Part shown: piece by piece, positions 53,026 through 61,018 of the stretch
Layout: every line of letters begins with the position of its first letter
Position numbering within the stretch: position 1 is the first letter of the stretch
From: JANMDU01 sp031375105
GTDB taxonomy: Bacteria > Pseudomonadota > Gammaproteobacteria > Burkholderiales > Burkholderiaceae_C
Direction of reading: 5' to 3'
DNA length: 64,000 nucleotides
Assembly: GCA_031375105.1 (NCBI GenBank)
Contig: JANMHJ010000001.1
Span: 13,060-77,059, forward strand
Notes under the pieces: generated by a model
Databases searched by the model: none
Told to the model about the DNA's origin: nothing
Seen by the model: the letters and a program-made list of their open reading frames with translations, nothing else
Program-made: the position numbers and the translations under genes

Positions 53026-54024
53026 AAACCCACCCGAATCAAAACTAACTTCAAACGCCATTTCACCATCGGCCTGCTTGCTGCTTGCGCAGCCTTCATC
53101 AGCCTGCCCGCCACAGCGCAAACAGCCAGCTTCCCCAGCAAACCCGTCACGCTCATCGTGCCCAACCCGCCTGGCGGCTTGGTCGATGGCTCGGCGCGCA
53201 TCGTCTCTGACGCACTCGCCAAAGTGCTTGCGCAGAGCGTGGTGGTCAACAACCAGCCTGGCGGCAGCGGCAATGTGGCCTACAGCAATGTCGCCAAGGC
53301 CGCGCCCGATGGCCACACCTTGCTCACCTCGTATTCCGCGTATCACGTGGGCTACCCACACATGAACCCCAAGCTGCCTTGGGCGCAGAAAGACTTCGTG
53401 CCCGTGGCGCTCGTCACCGTGGCCACCAATGTGATCGCCGTGCATCCCAGCATTGAAGCCAACACTTTGCCTGAGTTCATCGCCTTCGTGAAGAAAAACC
53501 CCGGCAAGCTGAGCTATGCCTCGCAAGGCAATGGGTCTCTCTCGCACATGGGCACAGAAATGTTCAAGCAGCGCAACGGCATCAGCATGGTGCACATCCC
53601 CTATCGCGGCTCCGGCGCGGCCATCACCGATGTGCTTTCGGGCCAAGTGCAAGTTTTCATCACCACGCCGCCTTCCGTGATGCAGCATATCCAAGCGGGC
53701 AAGCTCAAAGGCTTGGCAGTCGCCGGCCCCACGCGCCACAGCGGCATCCCCAATGTGCCCACCACAGCAGAAGCGGGCTTGAAAGGCTTTGAGCTGGAAG
53801 CTTGGGTCGGCATCTTCGCCCCCGCTGGCACGCCGCCCGATGTGGTGGCCAAGCTGAGCAGCGCCATCAAGCAAGCGATGGAAACGCCCGAGACGCGCAC
53901 CCGCGCTCAAACAGCTGGCATAGAGATTCGCTATCGTGATTCCGCAGCACTCGACGCGCAAGTCAAAACCGAGACCGAGTTTTGGGGCAAAGTGATCAAA
54001 GGCAGCGGCATCACGATGGATTGA
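53023..54024 (+). CDS. Bug/TctC-family periplasmic solute-binding protein
   Basis: The 333-residue protein has a longer signal peptide with a basic start (MKPTRIKTNFKRHFTIGLLA, cut after ATAQT) and Bug blocks VTLIVPNPPGGLVDGSARIV, VVNNQPGGSGNVAYSNVAKAAPDGHT and MVHIPYRGSGAAITDVLSGQ. It is the third orphan Bug protein in the window. Its leader is shared with the broken IclR locus. The ligand is unknown; nearby haloacid dehalogenase and malate synthase genes hint at small acids. Confidence 0.92.
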   Translation: MKPTRIKTNFKRHFTIGLLAACAAFISLPATAQTASFPSKPVTLIVPNPPGGLVDGSARIVSDALAKVLAQSVVVNNQPGGSGNVAYSNVAKAAPDGHTLLTSYSAYHVGYPHMNPKLPWAQKDFVPVALVTVATNVIAVHPSIEANTLPEFIAFVKKNPGKLSYASQGNGSLSHMGTEMFKQRNGISMVHIPYRGSGAAITDVLSGQVQVFITTPPSVMQHIQAGKLKGLAVAGPTRHSGIPNVPTTAEAGLKGFELEAWVGIFAPAGTPPDVVAKLSSAIKQAMETPETRTRAQTAGIEIRYRDSAALDAQVKTETEFWGKVIKGSGITMD

Positions 54025-54115
54025 GGCAAGCGGCTTTTACCTGCGCGGGCATGCCAACGCTCTGATTACATTCATTTTTATCACGAATGCAACAACCGCA
54101 AGGTTATTAATCGTT

Positions 54116-54142
54116 GATTCAGTCTGTAATACAGTCTGAATC
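54116..54142. promoter_or_regulatory. 27-bp near-perfect palindrome abutting the dehalogenase start
   Basis: GATTCAG..CTGAATC arms enclose an inner exact CTGTA-A-TACAG; apart from the centre only one base pair (two positions) breaks the symmetry. It ends directly before the ATG at 54143, leaving no room for a normal ribosome site. It looks like an operator that covers the start of translation, and the mRNA may be leaderless. Confidence 0.65.
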
Positions 54143-54880
54143 ATGGAAAAAATCCTATCTGCGCCTCGCGCTGTCTTGTTTGACGCTTATGGCACGCTGT
54201 TTGACGTGTACAGCGTCAGCTTGGCTGCTGAGCAGCTCTTTCCCGGCCAGGGGCAGCGGCTCGCGCAGGTCTGGCGTGATAAGCAGATCGAGTATTCCAG
54301 GCTGGTGACGACTTCCAACCACGGCGCGCATTACATTCCGTTTTGGGAGCTGACCGAGCAAGCGCTGCGGTATGCTATTAAATTTATAGCATTTGGCGCA
54401 AATCCTATAACGGCCAATAGCTCTTTTGACATAGAAAATACTGAGCCAGCCGTGCAAACGCTGATGAACCAATACCGCCACTTGAGCGCCTTCCCGGAGA
54501 ACCGCGAGGTGCTGGCAGCGCTCAAAGCCAAAGGCATCGTGACTGGAATCCTCTCCAACGGCGATCCGGCGATGCTGGATGTGGCAGTGAAATCCGCAGG
54601 TTTGGCTGACGTGCTCGATCACGTCATCAGCGTGGACAGCATCCGCAAATACAAAACCCACCCCGATGCCTATGCGCTCGGCTCACAAGCCACCGGCTTG
54701 CAACCCAAACAAATCCTCTTCGTCAGCAGCAACGGCTGGGACGCACTCGCCGCCACATGGTTTGGCTACCGCACCCTCTGGGTCAACCGCGCTGGCCTGC
54801 CTTTTGAAGAACTCGGCACGCAACCCACCCGCGTGGGTGCGAGTTTGCGCGATGCTTTGACATTTTTTGAAACACCATGA
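54143..54880 (+). CDS. L-2-haloacid dehalogenase-type HAD hydrolase
   Basis: The 245-residue protein matches type II haloacid dehalogenases: the nucleophile Asp in AVLFDAYGTLFDVYSV, SNGDPAMLD with the Ser/Asn, KYKTHPDAYAL with Lys, and FVSSNGWDALAATWFGYRTLWVNR. These release halide from 2-haloacids to give hydroxyacids such as glycolate or lactate. Residues about 78-91 (AIKFIAFGANPITAN) are repeat-derived and placed in the helical cap domain. It is followed by malate synthase, which uses glyoxylate. Confidence 0.92.
   Translation: MEKILSAPRAVLFDAYGTLFDVYSVSLAAEQLFPGQGQRLAQVWRDKQIEYSRLVTTSNHGAHYIPFWELTEQALRYAIKFIAFGANPITANSSFDIENTEPAVQTLMNQYRHLSAFPENREVLAALKAKGIVTGILSNGDPAMLDVAVKSAGLADVLDHVISVDSIRKYKTHPDAYALGSQATGLQPKQILFVSSNGWDALAATWFGYRTLWVNRAGLPFEELGTQPTRVGASLRDALTFFETP
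54374..54414 (+). repeat. Interspersed palindromic repeat, copy 14, inside the dehalogenase gene
   Basis: GCTATTAAATTTATAGCATT then TGGCGCAAATCCTATAACGGC keeps the whole plan (palindrome, GGCGCA centre, TATAACGG end). It is read in the same peptide frame as the copies in argP, glcE and dacC. Confidence 0.85.
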
Positions 54881-54896
54881 AGATGAACAGCCAACT

Positions 54897-54971
54897 TCCG
54901 GTACGCGAAAGACGCGAAAAAAATACCAAAACGCGCCCTTCGCGTCATTTTCGCGTCTTTCGTGCACCGGA
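54897..54971. repeat. Second palindrome family, copy B
   Basis: TCCGGTACGCGAAAGACGCG at 54897-54916 and CGCGTCTTTCGTGCACCGGA at 54952-54971 are inverse arms of the same sequence as at 43926-43972, here with a 35-base loop that itself contains two further CGCG-rich stretches. It lies between the dehalogenase and malate synthase genes. Confidence 0.85.
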
Positions 54972-55008
54972 TATTCATTTCCCCTTCTAACCACTCCAAG
55001 ACCCCACC

Positions 55009-57273
55009 ATGACCAACCGCACACAAAAGCATTCCCTGCAAGTGGCCAACAGCCTCCATGATTTCATCGAGAATAAAGTCCTGCCCGCCACTGGCTTGAA
55101 GAGCGATAAATTCTGGAAGGGGTTTGACGCGATCGTGCAAGACCTTGCGCCGAAAAACATCGTCCTGCTGGCCGAGCGTGACCGTATTCAGTCCGCGATG
55201 GACACATGGCACACGGCGAATCCCGGCCCAGTCAGTGATGCCAAGGGTATGAAGGCGTATCGCAAATTCCTCACTTCAATCGGCTATCTCGTGCCCGAGC
55301 CGAAAAAGCTCAAAATCACCACAAAAAACGTCGATGCCGAGCTGGCCACCCTCGCGGGCCCGCAGCTTGTGGTGCCGATTTTGAATGCGCGATATGCGCT
55401 AAATGCCGCCAACGCCCGCTGGGGCAGTTTGTATGACGCGCTGTATGGCACCGATGCGATTTCGGAAAGCAACGGTTTGCAAAAAGGCCCGGGTTACAAC
55501 GAAGCACGCGGCGCGGAAGTAGTACGCCAGGGCCGCTATCTGCTCGATCAATGTGCGCCGCTCGTGAAGGGCTCACATTCTGATAGCAAGCTTTATAGAG
55601 TTTATAAGGGCGAACTGCTGATTTCCTTTAAAAATGGCCAAGAAACTCATCTGCTAGATAAAAAGCAATTCATCGGCTACCAAGGCGATGCCGCCGCACC
55701 CAGCGCCATCCTGTTGCAACACAACGGCCTGCATCTTCAAATCAGCATCGACAAAACCAACCGCATCGGCAGCACAGACGCAGCTGGCGTGGCAGATATC
55801 GTGATGGAATCCGCTCTTTCCACGATTTTGGATTTGGAAGACTCGGTGGCCGTGGTCGATGCCGACGACAAAGTGCTGGCTTACAGCAACTGGCTCGGCA
55901 TTTTGGACGGCACGCTCACCGAGAGTTTCGACAAAGGCGGCCAAACGCTCAAGCGCGGCTTGAACCCAGATCGTGCCTACACCAAGCCAGCAGCGAAAAT
56001 TGGAGCCGACGGCCGACCAGCCGTCGGGGGTGAAGTGAAATTGCATGGCCGCAGCCTGCTGTTCCTTCGCAACGTCGGCCACCTGATGACCAACCCCGCG
56101 ATTTTGTACACCGCCAAAGACGGCTCCACCCAAGAAATCCCAGAAGGCATTTTGGATGCGGTCGTCACCACCACCATCGCCTTGGTCGATCTGCAAAAGA
56201 AAAAGTCCCATGCGCTGCGCAACAGTCGCACCGGCTCGGTTTACATCGTCAAACCCAAAATGCACGGCCCGAAAGAAGTGGGTTTTGCAGACGAGCTCTT
56301 TGGCCGCGTTGAAAAGCTCCTCGGCCTCAAGCCCAGCACCGTCAAACTCGGCATCATGGACGAGGAGCGCCGCACTTCGGTCAACCTCAAAGCCTGCATC
56401 GCCGCAGCAAAGAGCCGCGTGGCCTTCATTAACACCGGCTTCCTGGATCGCACCGGCGACGAAATGCACACCTGCATGCTCGGCGGCCCCGTGATGCGCA
56501 AGGGCGACATGAAAACCTCCGCCTGGCTCGCCTCGTATGAGAAAAACAACGTCATCGTCGGCCTGCAAAGCGGCCTGCGCGGCAAAGCGCAAATCGGCAA
56601 AGGCATGTGGGCCATGCCCGATTTGATGGCCGCGATGCTGCAGCAAAAAGTAGCGCAGCCGCTGGCGGGCGCGAACACCGCCTGGGTGCCCAGCCCCACC
56701 GGCGCGACGCTGCACGCGATTCACTACCACCAAGTCAACGTGCCGGCCCTGCAAAAGCAAATGGAAAAATCCATCGCCAAGCAAGACGGCAAAGCCCTGC
56801 GCGAAGAGATTCTCTCCAAACTTCTGCAATTCCCCGTGGTGGATGTGAAAGCAGGCGGTGCAGACTGGAGCGCAGAAGACAAACAAAAAGAGCTCGACAA
56901 CAACGCCCAAGGCATCCTAGGCTACGTCGTGCGCTGGATCGACCAAGGCGTGGGCTGCTCCAAAGTGCCGGATATCAACGGCATCGGCCTCATGGAAGAT
57001 CGCGCCACCCTGCGCATCAGCAGCCAACACATGGCCAACTGGATGCACCACGGCGTGGTCACAGAAGCGCAAATCAAAGAAACCTTGAAGCGCATGGCCA
57101 AGGTGGTGGACGGTCAAAACAAAGGCGACCCGCTCTACAAAAACATGGCCGGCAACGAAGGCGGCGCAGCCTACCAAGCCGCTTGCGACCTCGTCTTCAA
57201 AGGCAAAGAGCAACCCAGCGGCTACACCGAGCCACTGCTGCATGCTTGGCGTTTGAAGGTGAAGGCGGCTTGA
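55009..57273 (+). CDS. glcB: Malate synthase G
   Basis: Malate synthase G condenses glyoxylate with acetyl-CoA to malate in the cytosol. The 754-residue protein is of the long G type, with the glyoxylate/Mg site in IVMESALSTILDLEDSVAVVD, KPKMHGPKEVGFA and GIMDEERRTSVNL, and the C-terminal catalytic Asp region. In many bacteria it is linked to glycolate oxidation; glcE and glcF lie about 30 kb away on the other strand. A stretch near residue 195 resembles part of the repeat but probably by chance. Confidence 0.97.
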   Translation: MTNRTQKHSLQVANSLHDFIENKVLPATGLKSDKFWKGFDAIVQDLAPKNIVLLAERDRIQSAMDTWHTANPGPVSDAKGMKAYRKFLTSIGYLVPEPKKLKITTKNVDAELATLAGPQLVVPILNARYALNAANARWGSLYDALYGTDAISESNGLQKGPGYNEARGAEVVRQGRYLLDQCAPLVKGSHSDSKLYRVYKGELLISFKNGQETHLLDKKQFIGYQGDAAAPSAILLQHNGLHLQISIDKTNRIGSTDAAGVADIVMESALSTILDLEDSVAVVDADDKVLAYSNWLGILDGTLTESFDKGGQTLKRGLNPDRAYTKPAAKIGADGRPAVGGEVKLHGRSLLFLRNVGHLMTNPAILYTAKDGSTQEIPEGILDAVVTTTIALVDLQKKKSHALRNSRTGSVYIVKPKMHGPKEVGFADELFGRVEKLLGLKPSTVKLGIMDEERRTSVNLKACIAAAKSRVAFINTGFLDRTGDEMHTCMLGGPVMRKGDMKTSAWLASYEKNNVIVGLQSGLRGKAQIGKGMWAMPDLMAAMLQQKVAQPLAGANTAWVPSPTGATLHAIHYHQVNVPALQKQMEKSIAKQDGKALREEILSKLLQFPVVDVKAGGADWSAEDKQKELDNNAQGILGYVVRWIDQGVGCSKVPDINGIGLMEDRATLRISSQHMANWMHHGVVTEAQIKETLKRMAKVVDGQNKGDPLYKNMAGNEGGAAYQAACDLVFKGKEQPSGYTEPLLHAWRLKVKAA

Positions 57274-57275
57274 GT

Positions 57276-57316
57276 TACTATAAATTCAATAGCACCATGC
57301 GCAGATCCTATGCCGG
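57276..57316 (+). repeat. Interspersed palindromic repeat, copy 15
   Basis: TTACTATAAATTCAATAGCA then CCATGCGCAGATCCTATGCCGG lies just after the malate synthase stop. It has the palindromic end and the TGCGCAGA centre; the far end is TATGCCGG instead of TATAACGG. Confidence 0.78.
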
Positions 57317-57346
57317 CAATCCACTGATTTCGGTGTAAAACTCATT

Positions 57347-57373
57347 AAAAAAGGCATCCTTGGATGCCTTTTT
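57347..57373. terminator. Bidirectional rho-independent terminator
   Basis: AAGGCATCC (57351-57359) pairs with GGATGCCTT (57362-57370) with A- and T-runs on the flanks. It separates malate synthase from the converging gene on the other strand. Confidence 0.9.
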
Positions 57374-57390
57374 ACTTTCTGATAGAGGAT

Positions 57391-58368
57391 CTAGAGCACG
57401 TGTTGCAAAGGAGCTTGCCAGCCTTCTGGCGCAGCAACAGACTCTAGGCTGAGCAAGGTATACGCCCGCTTTGGTGCACGATTGCGAATCGCTATCTCGC
57501 GCACTTTTACTCGTGCACGAATATGCTGGTGAAGCGGATTCAAATTTTCTGCCTGAATGCGAAGTAGCTCGTTAGTTCGCACTGCACCCGCCACCACTTC
57601 GCTACCATCGTGTAATTGAAGTTCAAACTTAGCGGAGTAATCTGACCAACCAACGACATAGCCAGCTTGCTCAATCTCTTTGTCAGAAATCACCATGTTT
57701 TCTACACGTGCGCGGGCTCGATGCACCGCATCAGATTTCAGCTCAAAGTCCCGCTCACCTTCCACGATTCGCATCGTGGCTCCTTCGCTTTCAAGAAGCT
57801 TGAAGAACTCCGTCAACGTGCCTTTTTGGCGTTCATCTATCTCTTCTGCAGCATTGTCAAACAACGAGTCATCTTGCGCAGACACACGTGACAAAGTGTC
57901 TGCCACCTTGTCCACCGCATGCTTGAGCGTTTGCCCCACTTCACTTGTAGCCACGTCTTGTGATGCCTGCAGCACAAAACCAAATGAGCCGCGCACAACA
58001 TCCGTCATGATCAGTTGCGATTGATCGTTCTTGGGCAATGGGCCTTTGGATGGCAGTGGCCCGCCAAGCGCATCTGCTGCAAACCGCTGACTAACCAGTT
58101 TTTGAAAGGTTTCAAGCGCTTTGCTACCAAATTTTGCATCGATGCCGTGCGAGCCCATTACAGGTCTACCGCCAAAAAACAAAGCCAGGCCTGCTGGGGC
58201 ATTAGCGATTTTCTTTGGCATGGTCTGAATTTCTAGCTCAAGCTCATTGACCAACTGGCTGTATTGGTGATGGCTGATCGGATCGTCATCTTGCGGGCTA
58301 TCTGCCAACAGCTGGCGCGCACCCGCAAGGCGGGCGCTTAAGTATTGGCGCTCAAGCTGGGGCAACAT
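57391..58368 (-). CDS. Unrecognised protein, partner of a nucleotidyltransferase-like gene
   Basis: The 325-residue protein is not a family I can name. It begins with a helical stretch (MLPQLERQYLSARLAGARQLLA), has a GLALFFGGRPVMGSHGIDAKFGS segment, and ends with a predicted all-beta region (FELQLHDGSEVVAGAV, RARVKVREIAIRNRAPKRAYTLLSLES). There is no signal peptide or membrane segment. Its start overlaps the end of the upstream gene by 17 bases, so the two proteins are coupled. Codon choice looks less GC-rich than in neighbours, which fits transfer. Confidence 0.7.
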   Translation of the reverse strand: MLPQLERQYLSARLAGARQLLADSPQDDDPISHHQYSQLVNELELEIQTMPKKIANAPAGLALFFGGRPVMGSHGIDAKFGSKALETFQKLVSQRFAADALGGPLPSKGPLPKNDQSQLIMTDVVRGSFGFVLQASQDVATSEVGQTLKHAVDKVADTLSRVSAQDDSLFDNAAEEIDERQKGTLTEFFKLLESEGATMRIVEGERDFELKSDAVHRARARVENMVISDKEIEQAGYVVGWSDYSAKFELQLHDGSEVVAGAVRTNELLRIQAENLNPLHQHIRARVKVREIAIRNRAPKRAYTLLSLESVAAPEGWQAPLQHVL

Positions 58369-58966
58369 GTGAATCTCCTAACTTCGTATTGTCTAGCAAT
58401 GCCAAGGCTTTGTCGTCATTGCTTTCCAGAGGGATGTGTAACAACCCCTTCCATACATGATCGGAACGCCGATGCGAAAACAACTGGAAGTAATAAGTGG
58501 TGCGCTTAACCAAATTCTCGGGCGATACATCAAGTGGCACCAAAAATGCGTCGCAGCTATAACTTAGTTTCACTTCGTTGCGCATAAACAAACTTGGATT
58601 GGCTATCAGTATGGCATTAATGTCTTGTTTTGTCTTGCCTGTAGGTGGTTGGGCAAAAGTCACTACATCCACATCGCTCGGTGGGCGTTGCTCATGCATC
58701 TCAACATCTTCAGAAAAGCTCCCATCGACCCATTGAAAGCCTTGATCAAATCCGAGCTTGCGCAAATCAGCGCGATAGCGTAGCCACCCTTTGAGCAATT
58801 TGCAACGCTCAACGCTCGTTGCAAATTGGCGCACCACCTCGATACACGAGCATTCGTAAGGCGATGTGTTAGCCGCAGCCGTAGGCGAATCACCCAAGAA
58901 CGGTGGCATCACGTGCGAGTGGTTAAACGGCGGAATCATTTGATCGCTATCTTGCCACAGGTCCAC
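58352..58966 (-). CDS. DUF6932-like protein with nucleotidyltransferase-type motif
   Basis: The 204-residue protein has FQWVDGSFSEDVEMHEQRPPSDVDVVTFAQ at about 77-106, where G-S-F and D-V-D fit the GS..DxD metal site of the polymerase-beta-like nucleotidyltransferase fold. The N-terminal part is not recognisable. It lies upstream of, and overlaps, the unknown 325-residue gene. Such minimal nucleotidyltransferases often belong to toxin-antitoxin or phage-defence pairs; this is inferred. The start at 58966 is likely but an ATG nine codons in is possible. Confidence 0.65.
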   Translation of the reverse strand: MDLWQDSDQMIPPFNHSHVMPPFLGDSPTAAANTSPYECSCIEVVRQFATSVERCKLLKGWLRYRADLRKLGFDQGFQWVDGSFSEDVEMHEQRPPSDVDVVTFAQPPTGKTKQDINAILIANPSLFMRNEVKLSYSCDAFLVPLDVSPENLVKRTTYYFQLFSHRRSDHVWKGLLHIPLESNDDKALALLDNTKLGDSHVAPA

Positions 58967-58987
58967 ATATCGAACTGGTTGATTAGC

Positions 58988-60013
58988 TCAATCATCCAAC
59001 GACCCCGTCTCCACATCACTCCCCGGCACTTCGCCGATCAGTCTACGCGTCTCTTGCGCTTGCTGTTTGAGCCAGGTGCAAAAGGCTGTGACTTCTGGGC
59101 GGGCTGTGCTGATGGAGCGTTGGCGCGGGGAGAGGATGAGCCAGAAGGCCATGGGGGAATCCATGCGGAGTTTGGGGAGGATTTCCACCAAATCACCGCG
59201 CGCGAGTTGCTCGGCCACGAGTGGGGTGCGGGCGAGCATCACGCCTTGGCCGCTGAAGGCGGCTTGGGCCATTTGGTAGGCGTAGTTGAAATAGAGCCAG
59301 CGCTTGGGCTGCACTTTGGCCAAGCGCTTGTCGGCAGGGTTTGCTGCCGCTTGGGCAGCAAACCAACGCTGCCAGCTGAGCCATTCCAGATGGGTGCTGT
59401 GGGCGTCGCCCGCTTCGATCAAGGTGAAGTTGGCAAAGTCGGCAGGGCTCTTGATTTTGGCTTCGCTCTTGAGCAACCAGGGGCTGGCGGCGGGCGTGAG
59501 CTGCTCGCCAAACAGGCGGATCGCATGCGCGGGCATGCTGCGGGCGGGGCCATAGCGCAGCGCGATATCGACATCGGCGGTTTCCATGTCAACTGATACA
59601 TCTGACGCATCAATCCGAAAATCGATATCGGCTTCCGATTTTTGAAATGCTTCGAGCCTTGGGATGAGCCACATTGATGCGAAAGACGCAAAGGTGGTGA
59701 GTGCCACATGCTTGCGGCCTACACTGGTGCGAATCTGGCGCACGCTGCTGTCGATGCGCTCCAGGCTGGGCGCAACAGCGCCGAGCAGCCCCATGCCAGC
59801 AGCCGTCATTTCTACGCTTCGGGTGTGGCGGTTAAACAGGCTCGTGCCGACTTCTTCCTCCAGCGATTGGATCTGACGCGAGACAGCGCTTTGCGTGAGC
59901 GACATTTCTTCGGCGGCAGCGCGGAAATTTAAGTGTCGAGCGACGGCTTCAAAGGCGCGCAGATTGCCTGCGCCAATGGGGCGGGTGCGCAGATGGGTTT
60001 GAGAGTGCAGCAT
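58988..60013 (-). CDS. LysR-family regulator, GcvA-like
   Basis: The 341-residue protein has a LysR helix-turn-helix (LRAFEAVARHLNFRAAAEEMSLTQSAVSRQIQSLEEEVGTSLFNR) and effector-domain blocks typical of the GcvA group (TFASFASMWLIPRLEAF, DVDIALRYG). The ATG at 60013 follows AGGTGA; a GTG three codons earlier is possible. It is divergent from the DUF2917 gene with about 106 bases between, so it likely controls that gene, as is common for this pair in Burkholderiales. Confidence 0.9.
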   Translation of the reverse strand: MLHSQTHLRTRPIGAGNLRAFEAVARHLNFRAAAEEMSLTQSAVSRQIQSLEEEVGTSLFNRHTRSVEMTAAGMGLLGAVAPSLERIDSSVRQIRTSVGRKHVALTTFASFASMWLIPRLEAFQKSEADIDFRIDASDVSVDMETADVDIALRYGPARSMPAHAIRLFGEQLTPAASPWLLKSEAKIKSPADFANFTLIEAGDAHSTHLEWLSWQRWFAAQAAANPADKRLAKVQPKRWLYFNYAYQMAQAAFSGQGVMLARTPLVAEQLARGDLVEILPKLRMDSPMAFWLILSPRQRSISTARPEVTAFCTWLKQQAQETRRLIGEVPGSDVETGSLDD

Positions 60014-60119
60014 TCGGATCACCTATTCATGCGTTTAATGAATGAATAGTGTAGCGCGATTTCATTAGACACGCAAGCATGTTGCGGTGCATCATTGATT
60101 CCCATTGAAGGAGAAAATC

Positions 60120-60713
60120 ATGTCTCAAATCGCATCAATCTCAGCCCTTTCATCTGCCGCCGCATGCCTGCATGCACGCGCAGGCGCATTTGTGCTCGCG
60201 CCCGCGCAAGCCTTGGCGCTGCACCCCAAGCAAAGCAGCACCATCCGCATCACTTGCGGCAGCGCGTGGATCACACTGAACGATGGATGCGATTACTTCC
60301 TCACAGCCGAGCAATCGCTGCTTGCGCCAGCAGGCAGCCGCCTGGTGATGGAGAGCCTGCGCAAGGATGGTGTGCTGAAGTTTGATTGGCAGCCAGCTTT
60401 TGAGCCCACCCGTGAGCGGAGCGCACTTCGAAGCCGCATTGATGCGGTGGCTGCTCAAGCTGGTTTAGTGCCCAGCCCTCTAGAACACAGCCCGCAAGCT
60501 CAGGCTTGGCTCGACTTGCGCGGCGCTGCCTTCTTAGCCGCACGGGGCTTCGCGGGTTTGGCCACCGCTTTAGGAGCCGGCTTGGCAGCAGGTTTGGCGC
60601 GCGGTTTGGGCGCAGGCTTTGCTGCTCTGGCACGAAGCGCACATTCCAACGCGAGCCGAGCCCAAGGCCGCATGGCATCTTGCGAATCCATGGCTTCTTC
60701 AGGCGCTGTGTAG
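60120..60713 (+). CDS. DUF2917 domain protein
   Basis: The frame gives 197 residues. The DUF2917 core is at about 30-100 (LALHPKQSSTIRITCGSAWITLNDGCDYFLTAEQSLLAPAGSRLVM), a cupin-like fold of unknown function. AAGGAG sits eight bases before the ATG. The last 71 codons lie antisense to the tfoX gene: its helix-like end LRGAAFLAARGFAGLATALGAGL is the complement of the tfoX Lys/Ala/Pro tail. The divergent LysR gene is its likely regulator. Confidence 0.8.
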   Translation: MSQIASISALSSAAACLHARAGAFVLAPAQALALHPKQSSTIRITCGSAWITLNDGCDYFLTAEQSLLAPAGSRLVMESLRKDGVLKFDWQPAFEPTRERSALRSRIDAVAAQAGLVPSPLEHSPQAQAWLDLRGAAFLAARGFAGLATALGAGLAAGLARGLGAGFAALARSAHSNASRAQGRMASCESMASSGAV

Positions 60714-60982
60714 TAGCCCATGGAGGCCAGGCGGTCTTTCATCTGAAAAGTAAAGCGCTCGCAGCCGGCGGCTTCAAAGCGGCTGCGCGCCTCTTCATCG
60801 CCCTTGAGCCAGAGCTTCTCGCCCTTGCCCAGGTTGGTGATGATGGCCAACGTGAGAGAGTCGATAGAAATACCCCAACCGCCAAACATGCGCTTAGGCA
60901 AGCAAGGGCCTTGGGTAGAAAGCAGATCGCAGCAATAGTCTGCAAATTGGCGGTTGGCTTGAGGGGTACTTGGTTTGGGCAT
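60500..60982 (-). CDS. TfoX N-terminal domain protein with basic tail
   Basis: The 160-residue protein has the TfoX/Sxy N-terminal fold: CCDLLSTQGPCLPKRMFGGWGISIDSLTLAIITN and MGYYTAPEEAMDSQDAMRPWARLALECAL. From about residue 120 a tail rich in Ala, Lys and Pro follows (AKPAPKPRAKPAAKPAPK.. ), like histone H1 tails, suggesting DNA or RNA binding. The ATG at 60982 gives MPKPSTPQANRQFADY. TfoX links to competence in other bacteria, but short N-domain forms are of unknown role. It overlaps the DUF2917 gene antisense by 214 bases. Confidence 0.85.
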   Translation of the reverse strand: MPKPSTPQANRQFADYCCDLLSTQGPCLPKRMFGGWGISIDSLTLAIITNLGKGEKLWLKGDEEARSRFEAAGCERFTFQMKDRLASMGYYTAPEEAMDSQDAMRPWARLALECALRARAAKPAPKPRAKPAAKPAPKAVAKPAKPRAAKKAAPRKSSQA

Positions 60983-61018
60983 GAGCCCGATGATAGTGAA
61001 GCGACCGATAATTACAAG

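Noticed and set aside
55587..55618. Possible repeat copy in malate synthase (GATAGCAAGC..TATAAGGGC)
   Set aside because: The spacing is too short, the TGCGCA centre is missing, and the protein does not look lengthened there.
55654..56910. A 418-codon frame on the minus strand opposite malate synthase G
   Set aside because: It is an antisense shadow: rich in His, Gly and Ala, without motifs, while the plus strand has every malate synthase motif.
60506..61018. A 171-codon upstream extension of queC
   Set aside because: It is antisense to tfoX and begins far before the PP-loop; the ATG at 61019 gives the normal length.
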